Shown here in pieces: positions 46,711 through 59,457 of a DNA stretch of 64,000 nt. This stretch comes from Acanthococcus lagerstroemiae (Eukaryota; Arthropoda; Insecta; Hemiptera; Eriococcidae), in assembly GCA_031841125.1 (NCBI GenBank), contig JAJSSI010000017.1, forward strand, positions 166,213 through 230,212, given 5' to 3'. The notes beneath the pieces are model-generated. The model worked only from the letters and a program-made list of their open reading frames with translations, had not been told where the DNA came from and searched no databases. How positions within the stretch are numbered: position 1 is the stretch's first letter; each line of letters begins with the position of its first letter. A program made the position numbers and the translations under genes.

Positions 46711-48462
46711 CTATTTTTTGTCCCCATTGTCGACATCTCGATTATTTCTATTCGTGGAATTTGCGTCGTCGTCGTCGTCCCCGTTGTCATTGTCGTCGCA
46801 CTCAACGCTATAGTCGTCGTCGTCGTCGCCTTCCTCTTTTAGATGCGGATATCGTACTCGCAACATTTTAATGTGCACGTTATTGAATTTCAACGTATTC
46901 GGCGATTGTAATAATTTCATGGATTCCGGGTTTATTTGAAATATTTCCTCGACAAATATCTGAGTGCACAAATCGCCGACAACTTTGGACGACGGGTAGA
47001 CGGAGAAATTGTTGATAATCGCGTAACTTATCCAAGATTTATTGTCGTTGTCGTTTTTGTCCATCGTGAATATGTCGATGGATTTCATACGTCGACAAGT
47101 GCTGAGTCGAACGCGCGGCAACGACAATTCCGGGACCACGCAGTCCTTTATGTAGCGCAACGTGTCGCCGCATAAAGACGGATCGAGACAGTACGACGAG
47201 TAGCGAATATTTTCGAGTTTTAACGCGCCAAACACGGGAAGACGCGTTTCAAAAATCACGCCGTCGATTTTATCCAAATTCAGTTTAGACGATTCGTCGG
47301 CTCCTCCCGTCTTGTACAACGTCACTTTGCCGACACGCGCGTTACACTTCAACGGTAAAAATTCCATCGGTATAATTTCCTCGAAAACCTTACCCAAATC
47401 GATGATGGTGCGATACATGTACGGCAACATCATGATCGGATGATTCTCGATGTTGTTGCCGCAACGACTACGACGATTACAGTCGTCGACGTTGCCGCCA
47501 ACGTTGTCGTTCGAGTCGCCGCGATCGTCGTTCTCGATCATTTCGTCGCTACTTTTGCCCCGATCACCCGATGTCGATTTCCTCTTATTTTTTACGTCGT
47601 AAGGTCGTGATCGTGGTAAAAAAAATTTCGCGTTTCTCTTGATTAATTTTTCATTGTACACGTTATTGGCAGTCAAGTTATTTTTATTAACGTATTTGCT
47701 GATCTTGTCGCCGCGCAACAGAATGCGCAACAAAAATGGAATCATTTCAACGAGAGTCCGATACTTTTCGACTAGACCGCCCGTGTCCAAGGAAAGGTAA
47801 GCGTAAAAAATTGCCGATATGGCCGTCATCATTTCCGATAGTTCGATTATACGACTGGGCAGTCGAGCGTACAACAAATGCAGCACGTCTATCGGCGCGT
47901 TGGATAACGACAATGAAGTCAGTACCCTGTAATCGTCGAGTAATTTTTCGTCGTTCGCCCATTGTTTGCACGCGTCGCGATTAACGTCTATTCCGTCGAC
48001 GCATTCGTTGGCGTTTGCCCATTTTAAATTTGACAAAAATTCGGATTCCATCGAGGCGGCGGCGGCGACGACGTCGTTACCGGGGAGAACGTTCAACGGA
48101 TTGGCAATAGGCAAATACGAATCCGTTTCCATCGACGACGCGTGCCCGTAACCACCAATATCGTCGACGACGCCGCTATAATTACCGTTTACCGAGGACG
48201 ACATCATCGTCGTTACCGCCGCCGCTGCTGCTGCTGTTGATGACGACAACGAAGACGACGCGTCTCGTGTTTTATGCTGTTGATTACGCTGTACTATCGA
48301 CGAAGATTTTAAAGTTGAGACTGGCGCAATTATCGAAGCCGACGACGATAACGACGACGATGACGACGACGACCCGAGTGACGATCGTAGAGACGCGGTT
48401 GGTTTATAATTTATAGGTTTCGATGGTGGGATTATAGATGTTGTCGTCGATGTCGATGTCAT
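46711..48462 (-). CDS. Hypothetical protein with a folded C-terminal two thirds
   Basis: The protein is 583 residues. The first 110 are Ser/Thr/Ala-rich. A helical region (FLSNLKWANANECVDGIDVN, LSEMMTAISAIFYAYLSLDT) is followed by an Asp/Asn/Arg linker. A second folded region comes next (LPYMYRTIIDLGKVFEEIIP, GVIFETRLPVFGALKLENIR, SWISYAIINNFSVYPSSKVV, LCTQIFVEEIFQINPESMKL), and an acidic tail ends the protein. The size would suit a transcription factor or capsid protein of the group, but no motif identifies one. There is no membrane segment. Confidence 0.65.
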   Translation of the reverse strand: MTSTSTTTSIIPPSKPINYKPTASLRSSLGSSSSSSSLSSSASIIAPVSTLKSSSIVQRNQQHKTRDASSSLSSSTAAAAAAVTTMMSSSVNGNYSGVVDDIGGYGHASSMETDSYLPIANPLNVLPGNDVVAAAASMESEFLSNLKWANANECVDGIDVNRDACKQWANDEKLLDDYRVLTSLSLSNAPIDVLHLLYARLPSRIIELSEMMTAISAIFYAYLSLDTGGLVEKYRTLVEMIPFLLRILLRGDKISKYVNKNNLTANNVYNEKLIKRNAKFFLPRSRPYDVKNKRKSTSGDRGKSSDEMIENDDRGDSNDNVGGNVDDCNRRSRCGNNIENHPIMMLPYMYRTIIDLGKVFEEIIPMEFLPLKCNARVGKVTLYKTGGADESSKLNLDKIDGVIFETRLPVFGALKLENIRYSSYCLDPSLCGDTLRYIKDCVVPELSLPRVRLSTCRRMKSIDIFTMDKNDNDNKSWISYAIINNFSVYPSSKVVGDLCTQIFVEEIFQINPESMKLLQSPNTLKFNNVHIKMLRVRYPHLKEEGDDDDDYSVECDDNDNGDDDDDANSTNRNNRDVDNGDKK

Positions 48463-48961
48463 TATGTATATGGGGATATTGTCGAGTCAATCTTGTGTTT
48501 TTAGACCCTTTACCATTGATATCTAATGACGACGATTACGATAATAAAATCGACGAGAATATATCGTCAGATAAAAATACGTTCAAAATTCGGTTGTAAT
48601 GGCGAAACGAGGAAAAAAAAACAAACCAGTTTAAACGATAGAAACGTTCACGCGTTTACCGTACTACTAACGATCGAATGAACAAAAAATACGTTTCGCG
48701 TCGACATTTATGTTCTTTCATTTGTCTAGAATATCGAAGGAGGGGATAACCTTTTCGTTATCCGCCAACACGCGATAACGTTTCGAAGTCGAGGTGTGCG
48801 CGCGCGCGAATTTTTTCTCCTTTGATATTTTTATTCGACCACTGTGGGTGAGTAGATGGCCGGCAAAAGGAGAAGGAAAAAAACGATACATATAGAAGGG
48901 GCAAAATTGACGACGGGATCATCGTCGACATCGAGATCATCGGCGTGGTCGAATTGTCGTA
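48463..48961. other. Divergent intergenic region upstream of p33
   Basis: A 499-base gap between divergent genes with no convincing ORF. It holds a perfect 7-bp hairpin, GGATAAC (48744-48750) and GTTATCC (48757-48763) around a 6-base loop, and an alternating GTGTGCGCGCGCG stretch near 48796. It probably carries both promoters. Confidence 0.5.
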
Positions 48962-50611
48962 ATGAATCGACAACGGAAATGCGTTATGAAAATCGCACCG
49001 AGTAACGAATCGATGGCGTTATTCGAACGAGTCGTCGAAAACGAGCTCGAATTTGACGTTGTCGCGCGATTAAGCGACGTATTCAAAAAAAATTGCGAAC
49101 TCGTGATCGGCGTATGCGAATTACAAAACTTGATGCTGCTGACGGATCACGATAATGATGACGACGACGACGACATCGAGCTTAAATACAAATTAAATTT
49201 CAAAACGTTTGTCGAGTCTTTGCGAAAATATTACGCGATCGAGGATATCGAGTATTACGTGATGATCGATCGTAAAAGTATCACCATCGACGTATGGGGC
49301 AATGCTATGTGGCGATTTTTACACGCCGCCGCGGCGCTGGCGCAACGACAATTCGAGCGCGAACGTGATCCCGAAATCATTAAAATGTACACGTTGGTGT
49401 TGTACAATATCGACGTACTGTTACCGTGTTCCGAGTGTCGAACGCATTACGAAGCGATCAAGGAGTCGCGAATGATCGGCGAGGTTATACGACAATTGTC
49501 GTTCGGGCTACTCGTCGACGGTACCTTTCTCTTTCACTCGATAATCAGCCAGAATGTCGAGCAGTCGTACGGTCGTTCGCGTAGTATTTACGCGACCAGT
49601 AAATACGGCTACTACGATCACGCCGTCGACTGGTTCTGTTGGCCGTCGCAAAAAACGAAAGATCCGATTAGACGTAACGAATTTACGCGCGAAAATATCG
49701 TCCATCATCATCCGGATTTGATACGTTTTTCCGTGGTCGCGCGCGTCCTCATGCTCGACGAACGTACGGCTCGAAACCTGTTCTCCGCATCAACGACGTT
49801 TGCCGAGTCGCCGCCGCGTGAAAAAAATACCAACACGACGACGACGAATAAATCATCGACCGAGACAATCGCACAAAATTCCAATACGATAAACGGCAAG
49901 GCAACGACGGCAGTTTCGTCGTCGTCGCCGCCGCTGTCGTCTCGGACAACTCCGTCGACGATTCCCGTATCGTTTACTTTTAATGGTTCGCAATGTACCG
50001 ATTTGATCGTGTATTACGCTTGGCGAGAAAATATATCGGATTATCGAGGCAGACGATTGCGCGAAAAAAATGATATAAATATCGTCGATAATAAAAATAA
50101 TCATCGTCTTCGTCTCGCCAACGACACAAATAACGGCGATAGTATTGCAAACGGTATTATTAGTAACGACCAAGACGACGATATTGGGATGATCGAGTAT
50201 TATTTACAATCGAATCCGTCAATGGTGAACACGTACGATTATTACACGCAATTTGTGCGCAAATTATTGGAAAACGACGATTTTAAACGTTGCCTCGAAC
50301 GAGGTCGACCATCATCTCGACATCTCGACGCCGAAACAAAATCGCAAGTCGAATCGTCGTCATCTTTCGCATCGACATTTTTAAATAAATCAGAGCCGTT
50401 GAAAAAAGCGAAAAATGAAATCGACGAGACGAAAAATTTGTATTTCAATCATTTTGCAAATCGAAACGTTTTTCGCGACTATTGCCGTATCTGGATCGAC
50501 GCGTTGAAATTGCGAAGATTCTTTCATTTACCGTCGACCTATTTGATAGAGTTGGACGACGGCAGCGTCGTGTCTATAGTCGAAGACCGCGTATACGAAT
50601 TTGAAAAATAA
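48962..50611 (+). CDS. p33: P33 FAD-linked sulfhydryl oxidase
   Basis: P33 (Ac92 type) oxidises thiols to disulfides and is a core gene of the group, needed for virion morphogenesis. The Erv1/ALR-like core is visible: VWGNAMWRFLHAAAALAQ (111-128) gives the FAD-binding Trp/His helix, and LPCSECRTHYEAI holds the redox-active CSEC pair (156-159) with the Arg-x-His/Phe-type context of the family. The protein is 549 residues, about twice the usual 250-300. The extra length is a Ser/Thr/Asn-rich stretch at about 280-420 and a C-terminal extension with folded-looking segments (VFRDYCRIWIDALKLRRFFH). The start is ATG 48962. Confidence 0.88.
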   Translation: MNRQRKCVMKIAPSNESMALFERVVENELEFDVVARLSDVFKKNCELVIGVCELQNLMLLTDHDNDDDDDDIELKYKLNFKTFVESLRKYYAIEDIEYYVMIDRKSITIDVWGNAMWRFLHAAAALAQRQFERERDPEIIKMYTLVLYNIDVLLPCSECRTHYEAIKESRMIGEVIRQLSFGLLVDGTFLFHSIISQNVEQSYGRSRSIYATSKYGYYDHAVDWFCWPSQKTKDPIRRNEFTRENIVHHHPDLIRFSVVARVLMLDERTARNLFSASTTFAESPPREKNTNTTTTNKSSTETIAQNSNTINGKATTAVSSSSPPLSSRTTPSTIPVSFTFNGSQCTDLIVYYAWRENISDYRGRRLREKNDINIVDNKNNHRLRLANDTNNGDSIANGIISNDQDDDIGMIEYYLQSNPSMVNTYDYYTQFVRKLLENDDFKRCLERGRPSSRHLDAETKSQVESSSSFASTFLNKSEPLKKAKNEIDETKNLYFNHFANRNVFRDYCRIWIDALKLRRFFHLPSTYLIELDDGSVVSIVEDRVYEFEK

Positions 50612-50687
50612 CGGAAAATGGATCACAAATTTGTCGCGTTTGCGATCAAATAACAATAACGTCGACACATCACTATCATCGTCGTCG

Positions 50688-50688
<1 letters not shown>

Positions 50689-50720
<32 letters not shown>
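50689..50720. repeat. (ATC)n microsatellite
   Basis: About ten perfect ATC triplets in the non-coding gap after p33. Confidence 0.9.
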
Positions 50721-50721
<1 letters not shown>

Positions 50722-50938
50722 CGTGATGGCCTTGAGAATGGTTTGGATCTTTGTACCTGTTACGGCGACATTATCGTTCGCGAGAACGAGTGCTTAGTCT
50801 TTTCGCTACCGCCGACACGTATGTGAGTCGGTACGAAAATTCGAAAACGAACGATTTTGCTCGTAACTTATCGACGCGTATATTTTTTTTCGGAACGAGA
50901 GTTCCAAGAAAGAAAGATTTCGTTCACCCCTCCGCTCC

Positions 50939-50946
50939 TATAAATA
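50939..50946 (+). promoter_or_regulatory. TATA box upstream of Fanzor-like copy 2
   Basis: TATAAATA matches the eukaryotic TATA consensus. It lies 126 bases before the ATG at 51072, which leaves a leader of about 100 bases. Confidence 0.5.
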
Positions 50947-51071
50947 TAGCGTCCACGCGGCGATAACCCTCAGTCGTGATTATTACTCCGTTGCTCTCGA
51001 TTTTTTTCATCGTATGATAACCTCGTCGACGACGACGATTATAAACGCGAAAAACGGTGGTCCTATAGCAC

Positions 51072-54074
<3,003 letters not shown>

Positions 54075-54075
54075 C

Positions 54076-54430
54076 GAAAGGGCTATCAACGTCGACGATG
54101 AATTTCGTTTTGCTCGTCGACGATGCATCGCCAACGTCGACGATAAAGACAATGACAACAACGACGACGATTCGCCATCGGCGTTGTTCGTGCACGACCG
54201 CAAAAAGACGATCCGCGCGATCCGGAAATTCGTCTCTCGCGAAACGAGAAAATGAAAGAGGAAAAAATTTTTTCTCATTTTTTTTCCGTTACGAATCCGT
54301 TCGAGCGAACCGATCAACGCTGTATATGAACACGTATAATACACACGTATGTCTATGTTCTATAAAAATAAATGAAAATTCTAGATGTAAAAAATTTTTT
54401 TATTTCAATTTCAAATTTTATATTTTTTTA
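54076..54430. other. Intergenic region downstream of Fanzor-like copy 2
   Basis: No convincing gene. It holds the point where similarity to copy 1 ends (about 54084), a GAAAAAATTTTTTC palindrome (54261-54274), and an AATAAA (54367-54372) that could end the nuclease transcript. The gap then runs into AT-rich sequence before the convergent gene. Confidence 0.5.
54367..54372 (+). terminator. AATAAA polyadenylation signal after Fanzor-like copy 2
   Basis: The first AATAAA past the nuclease stop, about 290 bases away. If used, the transcript would include the candidate scaffold and any guide sequence after it. Confidence 0.4.
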
Positions 54431-55060
54431 TCATAAACGAATATAATTGTATTCATCCGATTCGACGTCGTTGTCGTCGTCGTCGTTCTTATGTTCACAC
54501 GACGAAGCATCCACTGTATCGTAGCCAACGTCGTCAATCACATTCAACGCCTCGTCTTTTTCGCCAATACCACGAAAACTCGAAAGGATTTCATCGAATA
54601 CTGGTCCACGATCGAATGTTTTTCTCGCCAAATTCTTCTTACCGTCATAATTCTCGACCATCTTTTCTTTTATTTTATCAATCAACTTGTTGTCCTCGTC
54701 GTCGTTAGTATCATCATCGTCGTCGTTGTTGGCGTTGGTGTTGTTATCGTCGTCGAAATAATAATCGGGGTTCCAAATTTTTGTTGGCAAATGAAATTTA
54801 ATAGCAAATTGATCGAACGTCGTCGCACAAAACCCTTGATACGCGAGCATTATTTCACAATACGAGCGCATTTTCGAAACCTCGTCGCGAAGTTGCACTA
54901 CCTCGTGTTTCAACGACGTCAATTTACGATTCAAATCATCGTTTTCGCGAAAGATTAATCCATCATTTACGTTATTACGATCGACACCACTGTCTTCACC
55001 TTTGTTGAAACCATCATCGTCATTGATAATTGAAGATATCGAATCGTCTTCGCGCATCAT
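54431..55060 (-). CDS. Hypothetical acidic protein with short coiled coil
   Basis: The protein is 209 residues. A coiled-coil segment at about 40-72 (LNRKLTSLKHEVVQLRDEVS) precedes a small folded-looking part (YCEIMLAYQGFCATTFDQFA). An Asp/Asn run, a helical segment and an acidic C-terminus follow. No family is recognised. A TATATATATA element 98-107 bases upstream is a likely promoter. Confidence 0.55.
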   Translation of the reverse strand: MMREDDSISSIINDDDGFNKGEDSGVDRNNVNDGLIFRENDDLNRKLTSLKHEVVQLRDEVSKMRSYCEIMLAYQGFCATTFDQFAIKFHLPTKIWNPDYYFDDDNNTNANNDDDDDTNDDEDNKLIDKIKEKMVENYDGKKNLARKTFDRGPVFDEILSSFRGIGEKDEALNVIDDVGYDTVDASSCEHKNDDDDNDVESDEYNYIRL

Positions 55061-55157
55061 AGTGAGAGATAAATTTTATCGCGAAAATAAAAAAACGTCT
55101 ACTACTCCGAAAAAAAATTGAAACGAGAATATTGACAAATATTCGAAATCACGCGCT

Positions 55158-55167
55158 TATATATATA
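55158..55167 (-). promoter_or_regulatory. TATA-like element
   Basis: TATATATATA about 100 bases upstream of the minus-strand ATG at 55060. It sits between two minus-strand genes, so it probably serves the downstream one. Confidence 0.4.
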
Positions 55168-55262
55168 CGACGATCCAAATCTATCCCCTCTCTTTTTCTT
55201 CAATTCCGAAAAAAGTAGTGAGAATTCGGTGACGACTGTGCTCAATCGACCAAGTTGTTGTG

Positions 55263-56288
55263 TCAATCTGATTCCAAACTGACGAACGTTTCAATTATAA
55301 ATTCGCGCACAAAATCTCGAGAAGATTCCAATATATGTTTCAGCTCGTTTAACGATCCTATCGTCGATGCTATCGACGTATTTTTCACTAGATTCGATTC
55401 ATCGTTATCGTCCAGGTTAATTGCCGATTTCATTACCAAAGCGTAATCGTAAATGAGTTCGAACAAGTATTCCAAACACGAACGCGTATGCGCGTATACG
55501 TTTTTCATGAATGTCGGCATCGAATTTTTTACAAATAAATACACATTTTGGGGAAATTGATCGCGATGCGTTGTTAGAAAATAATCGAATAATTCCATCA
55601 CCGAAACAAAATTATTTTTTTCGATAATGCTGTCTTCTTTATCATCGTGATTGTTGTAATTGTTGTCGTATAAATCGTCATAATTATCATCGTCGCCGCC
55701 ATCCTCCTTCTCCTCGCGATCATGATTTTTTTTAACATCAAAATCGTCGTCGTTATAATAACGACGATTATAATTATTACAAATTTTATCAAGTGCGCTG
55801 CTAAAATCATCACGATAAATGATTTTAGATTTGTTGTCGTTTTCGTCGATGTCGCTATCGTCATCATTATCGTCATGGTAGTCGCAGTTTTCATTTCCAC
55901 CGTTTTGTTTTTTCATTTTCAAAGAAGACGATAACACCGATTCGTTTTTCGGACTTTCGCGTTTTTTTCCTTTCATTTCTTCCTTCTCTTCGTGATGAGA
56001 ATTAAATTTTCGTTTTTTAGCACGCGACGACAACGGTGATTCAACGCTGGCGCGATTCGTGGTCGTCGTTGACGATACCTCACTCGATTTCGACGCCTTA
56101 TGCGATCTTTGGGCCGCAGTGCTCGATGGCGAACGTATCATTCGACCGACCACGCTTCTGGCTCGTTTTTTTATATTCGACATTTCGATAATCGCCATTT
56201 CTTTGAGCAATTTGAACGCGTGGGTATGGCATTTTTCGCACGACGAATATCGCAATAGATTCGCGAAAGTTTTTTTATCCAGCTCCAT
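55263..56288 (-). CDS. Hypothetical protein, basic then acidic low-complexity centre
   Basis: The protein is 341 residues. The N-terminal 60 residues look folded (FANLLRYSSCEKCHTHAFKL, with a CxxCxxH group). A Ser/Lys-rich basic stretch is followed by an Asp/Asn/Tyr-rich stretch (about 135-220). The helical C-terminal 120 residues include VSVMELFDYFLTTHRDQFPQ and SCLEYLFELIYDYALVMKSA. There is no signal or membrane segment. The CxxCxxH group could bind metal, but nothing else supports a zinc finger. Confidence 0.6.
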   Translation of the reverse strand: MELDKKTFANLLRYSSCEKCHTHAFKLLKEMAIIEMSNIKKRARSVVGRMIRSPSSTAAQRSHKASKSSEVSSTTTTNRASVESPLSSRAKKRKFNSHHEEKEEMKGKKRESPKNESVLSSSLKMKKQNGGNENCDYHDDNDDDSDIDENDNKSKIIYRDDFSSALDKICNNYNRRYYNDDDFDVKKNHDREEKEDGGDDDNYDDLYDNNYNNHDDKEDSIIEKNNFVSVMELFDYFLTTHRDQFPQNVYLFVKNSMPTFMKNVYAHTRSCLEYLFELIYDYALVMKSAINLDDNDESNLVKNTSIASTIGSLNELKHILESSRDFVREFIIETFVSLESD

Positions 56289-56342
56289 CGAATTATTTAA
56301 TTTTTTTCCTATTTATAACGGATTTTCGCAAAAAAAAATATT

Positions 56343-57215
56343 CTAGATCGTATGATTTGCTTCTAAAAATCGACGAAATTTATCCAATTTTTTTTTATTT
56401 AACGCGCAATTCGCCGATACCGACGCCGATGATTTAACATTGATCGCGTTTTTTTTGTCATTCGTACGATTATCGCTAGATATAAAATCACAATTATTAA
56501 TAACGGTCGTGATCGCATCGTCCGTGATATTTTTATCGTCGTCGTGATCGCCATCGACGTTAATTCGTTTTTGTTCGTTGTCACGAGAATCATCGACGAC
56601 CGATGAAATTTTATTCTTCAACACCGACGACATTGATCCGGCTCGAGACGCTTCGGCCAATAACATTGGTTTTTCTCGAATCAATTTGAGAATTAAATCC
56701 CAATCGACTTCGCGATCGTTGTCGTTATCGATGGTGGTTTTGTTGTTTTCATCATTACCACCGTCAATGTTGTTGTTGATGTTGTTGTTATTGTCGCGAG
56801 GATCATTCGTATCGCGAGTTTGTAAAAAATTATTTAAATTTTTTATTCGCGAGTATATTTTATCCAGTTTAACGGCGTTTGCTCCTCGATCGAATAGCGT
56901 GCCGTTGGTTCTATCACCATCACTGCCACGATCGGAATTCAAGTACGATTCGACGGTGGCTCGTTTAACTCGTTGACTGACGTGCGATATTATCAACAGC
57001 ATTAAACATATGAGATAAATGACGAGTAATCCGATCAACAGAAACGAATACGAATGCATGAGTATGCAACAGATCACGATACTACTAGCGGCCATAATTA
57101 GCGTGAGAAACGTGTTGAACGACAGGGTGATGGTTTTCGTCGACATGATTTGCGACATTTTCGACAATCGATCCTTGAAGCGATTAAAACTAAAGTCAAT
57201 CTCGTAATTGGCCAT
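56343..57215 (-). CDS. Two-pass membrane protein
   Basis: The protein is 290 residues from ATG 57215; upstream ATG 57254 would add 13 residues. Two transmembrane helices lie at about 33-52 and 57-77 with a very short loop, a hairpin that leaves both ends on the same side. The long hydrophilic C-terminal domain is Asp/Asn-rich with helical segments (DWDILKLIREKPMLL-like region at about 165-180). A virion membrane or inner nuclear membrane role is possible. No known family is recognised. Confidence 0.65.
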   Translation of the reverse strand: MANYEIDFSFNRFKDRLSKMSQIMSTKTITLSFNTFLTLIMAASSIVICCILMHSYSFLLIGLLVIYLICLMLLIISHVSQRVKRATVESYLNSDRGSDGDRTNGTLFDRGANAVKLDKIYSRIKNLNNFLQTRDTNDPRDNNNNINNNIDGGNDENNKTTIDNDNDREVDWDLILKLIREKPMLLAEASRAGSMSSVLKNKISSVVDDSRDNEQKRINVDGDHDDDKNITDDAITTVINNCDFISSDNRTNDKKNAINVKSSASVSANCALNKKKLDKFRRFLEANHTI

Positions 57216-57434
57216 TGTCGTCGTTGCGTTTTTTCCCCTCCACAAACAAATCAACGACGCGTAAAATAATCTCCTATTTATCCGTTTTATTGTCGTCGAT
57301 GTCGCGTGTATGTATGTGCAAAAACGAATGTCCGCGAAAGGACATCGGTTACGCGCGAAATTTCGAAAGGCGAGTCGTTTCGAATTCTCGAGTCTTGGTC
57401 GACATCGTCGTCGATATGTACGACAACGACCGAG

Positions 57435-58685
57435 TTATTTGTGAAAAGATTCATTCGCGAATCGTTTTGCCGGACATCTCATTTCCAGTGGCGTTTGATT
57501 GTACAAAAAAGCGTAGTCGTCGTCGTCAATGCCGCTACGAGCACCATCATCATTTTCGTCCGTGTCCATTATTACATCGTCGAACGAATATAAATTCGTA
57601 TAAGATTTCGATAATATACTAGTTTCGCCCATTGCCGCGTCGACGCATTCGCCGCCGTTATCGTAGTCAAAATCTACATCCATGGGAATGATTGTATCGT
57701 AAAAATATCCGTCCTCGTCGGGAAATGCGGTTATTTGTTCTCGAGTAGTTTCAAACAAAATCGATGGCGTCGTTGTCGGTATTTTGAGTTTATAATTTGA
57801 CGATGTTGTTGGTGACAACGTGGGCGACAACGATGTGGTCGAGAATCGCGATGTAGACGGGGAATCGACGACGTACGGGCTATTTACCGTGGTCATATCG
57901 ATATTTGGAATTTGCGACGACAACGACGACGACGACGCTGTCACCATCGTTTGCTCCGACGGTTTCGTTTTTTTCATCATCGCGTTTGAATCTACCGACG
58001 ATGATCCGAATGTATCTATCGCGTCGACAAACGATGGTTGGGTATTTAATGGCGTCGCGTCTGTTGTAGAGGCGACCGACGATATCGATGCTGCCGACGC
58101 AGATGTCGACTGAAGAGTCGGCATCGAGAATCGCGATGGCCATAATTTTTTGGCACTAGTCACCATCGACGGCGTCGTCGTTGTGCTCGTTATCGTCGCA
58201 ATTGTCGGTTTCGCGGACGACGCGGATGCAGATTGTTTTTTCGTATCGATAGTGGTCGTTGTCGTAGTGGTCGACGTTGTCGTAGTGTTTGACGCAGTCG
58301 TCGGTTTCGCGGACGACGACGACGACGACGCAAATCGTTTTTCCGTATCAATAGTGGTCGACGTTGTCGTAGTGGTCGTCGACACAATTGTCGGTTTCGC
58401 GGATGACGACGCCGCCGTGGCTTGTTCTCCCGTATCGATAGTGGTAGTCGTTGTTGTAACATCCGTAGCCATTGTCGACGATGACGGTCGTGAACGCGTT
58501 ACGTCTGTCGCCTTTTTTTTCTGCCGCTCGTTCGTCGATTTGTCGTTCGATATAGTCCTAGCCAACAGATCCAAATATTCGTGATAATTGTAATTCAGAT
58601 CTTTGCATTTGTATATTTCGGGCATTTCTTCGCGTTTAATGGTCGACGCGATATTAGCGTGTTTCAACATTATAAACAATTCCAT
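57435..58685 (-). CDS. Ser/Thr-rich repeat protein
   Basis: The protein is 416 residues. The first 45 residues look folded (MELFIMLKHANIASTIKREE, LNYNYHEYLDLLARTISND). Three or four tandem units of about 30 residues follow, each with a Thr run, TIDT, and ASSSAKPT. A further Ser/Thr-rich stretch and an acidic C-terminus (DEDGYFYDTIIPMDVDFDYD) end the protein. No signal peptide is seen, so mucin-like surface display is unlikely; it may be an intrinsically disordered nuclear protein. It shares a divergent promoter with the spliced gene at 58848. Confidence 0.6.
   Translation of the reverse strand: MELFIMLKHANIASTIKREEMPEIYKCKDLNYNYHEYLDLLARTISNDKSTNERQKKKATDVTRSRPSSSTMATDVTTTTTTIDTGEQATAASSSAKPTIVSTTTTTTSTTIDTEKRFASSSSSSAKPTTASNTTTTSTTTTTTTIDTKKQSASASSAKPTIATITSTTTTPSMVTSAKKLWPSRFSMPTLQSTSASAASISSVASTTDATPLNTQPSFVDAIDTFGSSSVDSNAMMKKTKPSEQTMVTASSSSLSSQIPNIDMTTVNSPYVVDSPSTSRFSTTSLSPTLSPTTSSNYKLKIPTTTPSILFETTREQITAFPDEDGYFYDTIIPMDVDFDYDNGGECVDAAMGETSILSKSYTNLYSFDDVIMDTDENDDGARSGIDDDDYAFLYNQTPLEMRCPAKRFANESFHK
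58196..58460 (-). repeat. Tandem repeat inside the Ser/Thr-rich gene
   Basis: Three units of roughly 90 bases, each with the coding pattern Thr-run, IDT, variable spacer, ASSSAKPT. The units differ in the length of the triplet runs, as expected of slippage plus unequal exchange. Confidence 0.75.
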
Positions 58686-58789
58686 TTTTTCAGAATCAAC
58701 GCACGCACGCGTGCGCGCGAGTTTGTAAAATTTTCAATTTTTTTCCTTCAAAATATTCACACACACACACGCGCGCGTATTGTAGTATC

Positions 58790-58796
58790 TATATAT
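58790..58796. promoter_or_regulatory. TATA-like element in a divergent promoter
   Basis: TATATAT lies 51 bases before the ATG of the spliced gene at 58848 and about 105 bases from the divergent ATG at 58685. Distance favours the plus-strand gene. Confidence 0.4.
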
Positions 58797-58847
58797 CGTC
58801 GCGTTTGCGCGTCCCGTGAAAGAATTCACATTTCAGTTTCACGCATC

Positions 58848-59272
58848 ATGGCCGCCACAAGTGAAAGTAATAAAGAAGACGACGGCATCGACGATACGGA
58901 TCGTTCGACAAATTCCCAATTGGATTCGTTGATGAGCGCCGAGTATAATTTTTATACTCGTTATCCGACTGTAAGTTACTCTTTTTTTCCTCTCGTTAAT
59001 ACCATTATTTTTTATTATTTTTGTCGCCGCCCATGTTACAGGTATATTCGTATGTACGCGAAAAACCCGTTTCTGTGCTGCTGTACTGTCCTACCTCGGT
59101 TGATTGGGAAAAAGCCCGATATATGCCGTCAAACGTTATCCGAATCAGAGATAAAATGATTTTCGAATACTTGGCCGCGTACAAATTGTTGTACGGCACG
59201 ACTTTCGTGATTGTGCACTTTAATTTCTACGACATACCGTTTAATCAGCTATTTGTTTGTATACGAAAATAA
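58848..59272 (+). CDS. Spliced gene of unknown function, 117 residues
   Basis: Exon 1 is 58848-58970 (41 codons) and exon 2 is 59042-59272 (76 codons plus stop), joined in phase 0 across a 71-base intron. Exon 1 gives an acidic, Ser-rich start ending in NFYTRYPT. Exon 2 gives a compact hydrophobic domain (VSVLLYCPTSVDWEKARYMP, MIFEYLAAYKLLYGTTFVIV). Exon 2 alone has no upstream ATG of its own except inside the intron, and exon 1 alone reads into a T-rich nonsense tail, so the spliced product is the better model. The family is unknown. The ATG context (ATCATGGCC) is a good Kozak match. Confidence 0.7.
58971..59041 (+). other. Spliceosomal-type intron (71 bases)
   Basis: Starts GTAAGT, is T-rich (long T runs, CGTTAATAC branch-like word) and ends TGTTACAG. 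It has the same donor and nearly the same size as the intron at 2658. Confidence 0.75.
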
Positions 59273-59457
59273 AATCACGACAAAAACATCGTTATTTTTT
59301 TTTCCGTTCAACGATTCCCTCCTAGATACGATGACAAATTTGGTTTCCAGTTTGAGGCGTCGACGGCAATCATCCGATGGCGTAATTGGCAACGACTACG
59401 CGATAACGGCCACGATGGAGGCACACGCGCGATGATTGACGTACGGCAGTTCTATGA

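Larger units (their letters stand above)
50612..51071. other. Intergenic region upstream of Fanzor-like copy 2
   Basis: This 460-base gap contains an (ATC)n microsatellite at about 50689-50720 and a TATAAATA box at 50939-50946. No protein gene is convincing. Because copy 1 is cut by the window edge, I cannot say whether this upstream sequence is shared between the two copies. Confidence 0.5.
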
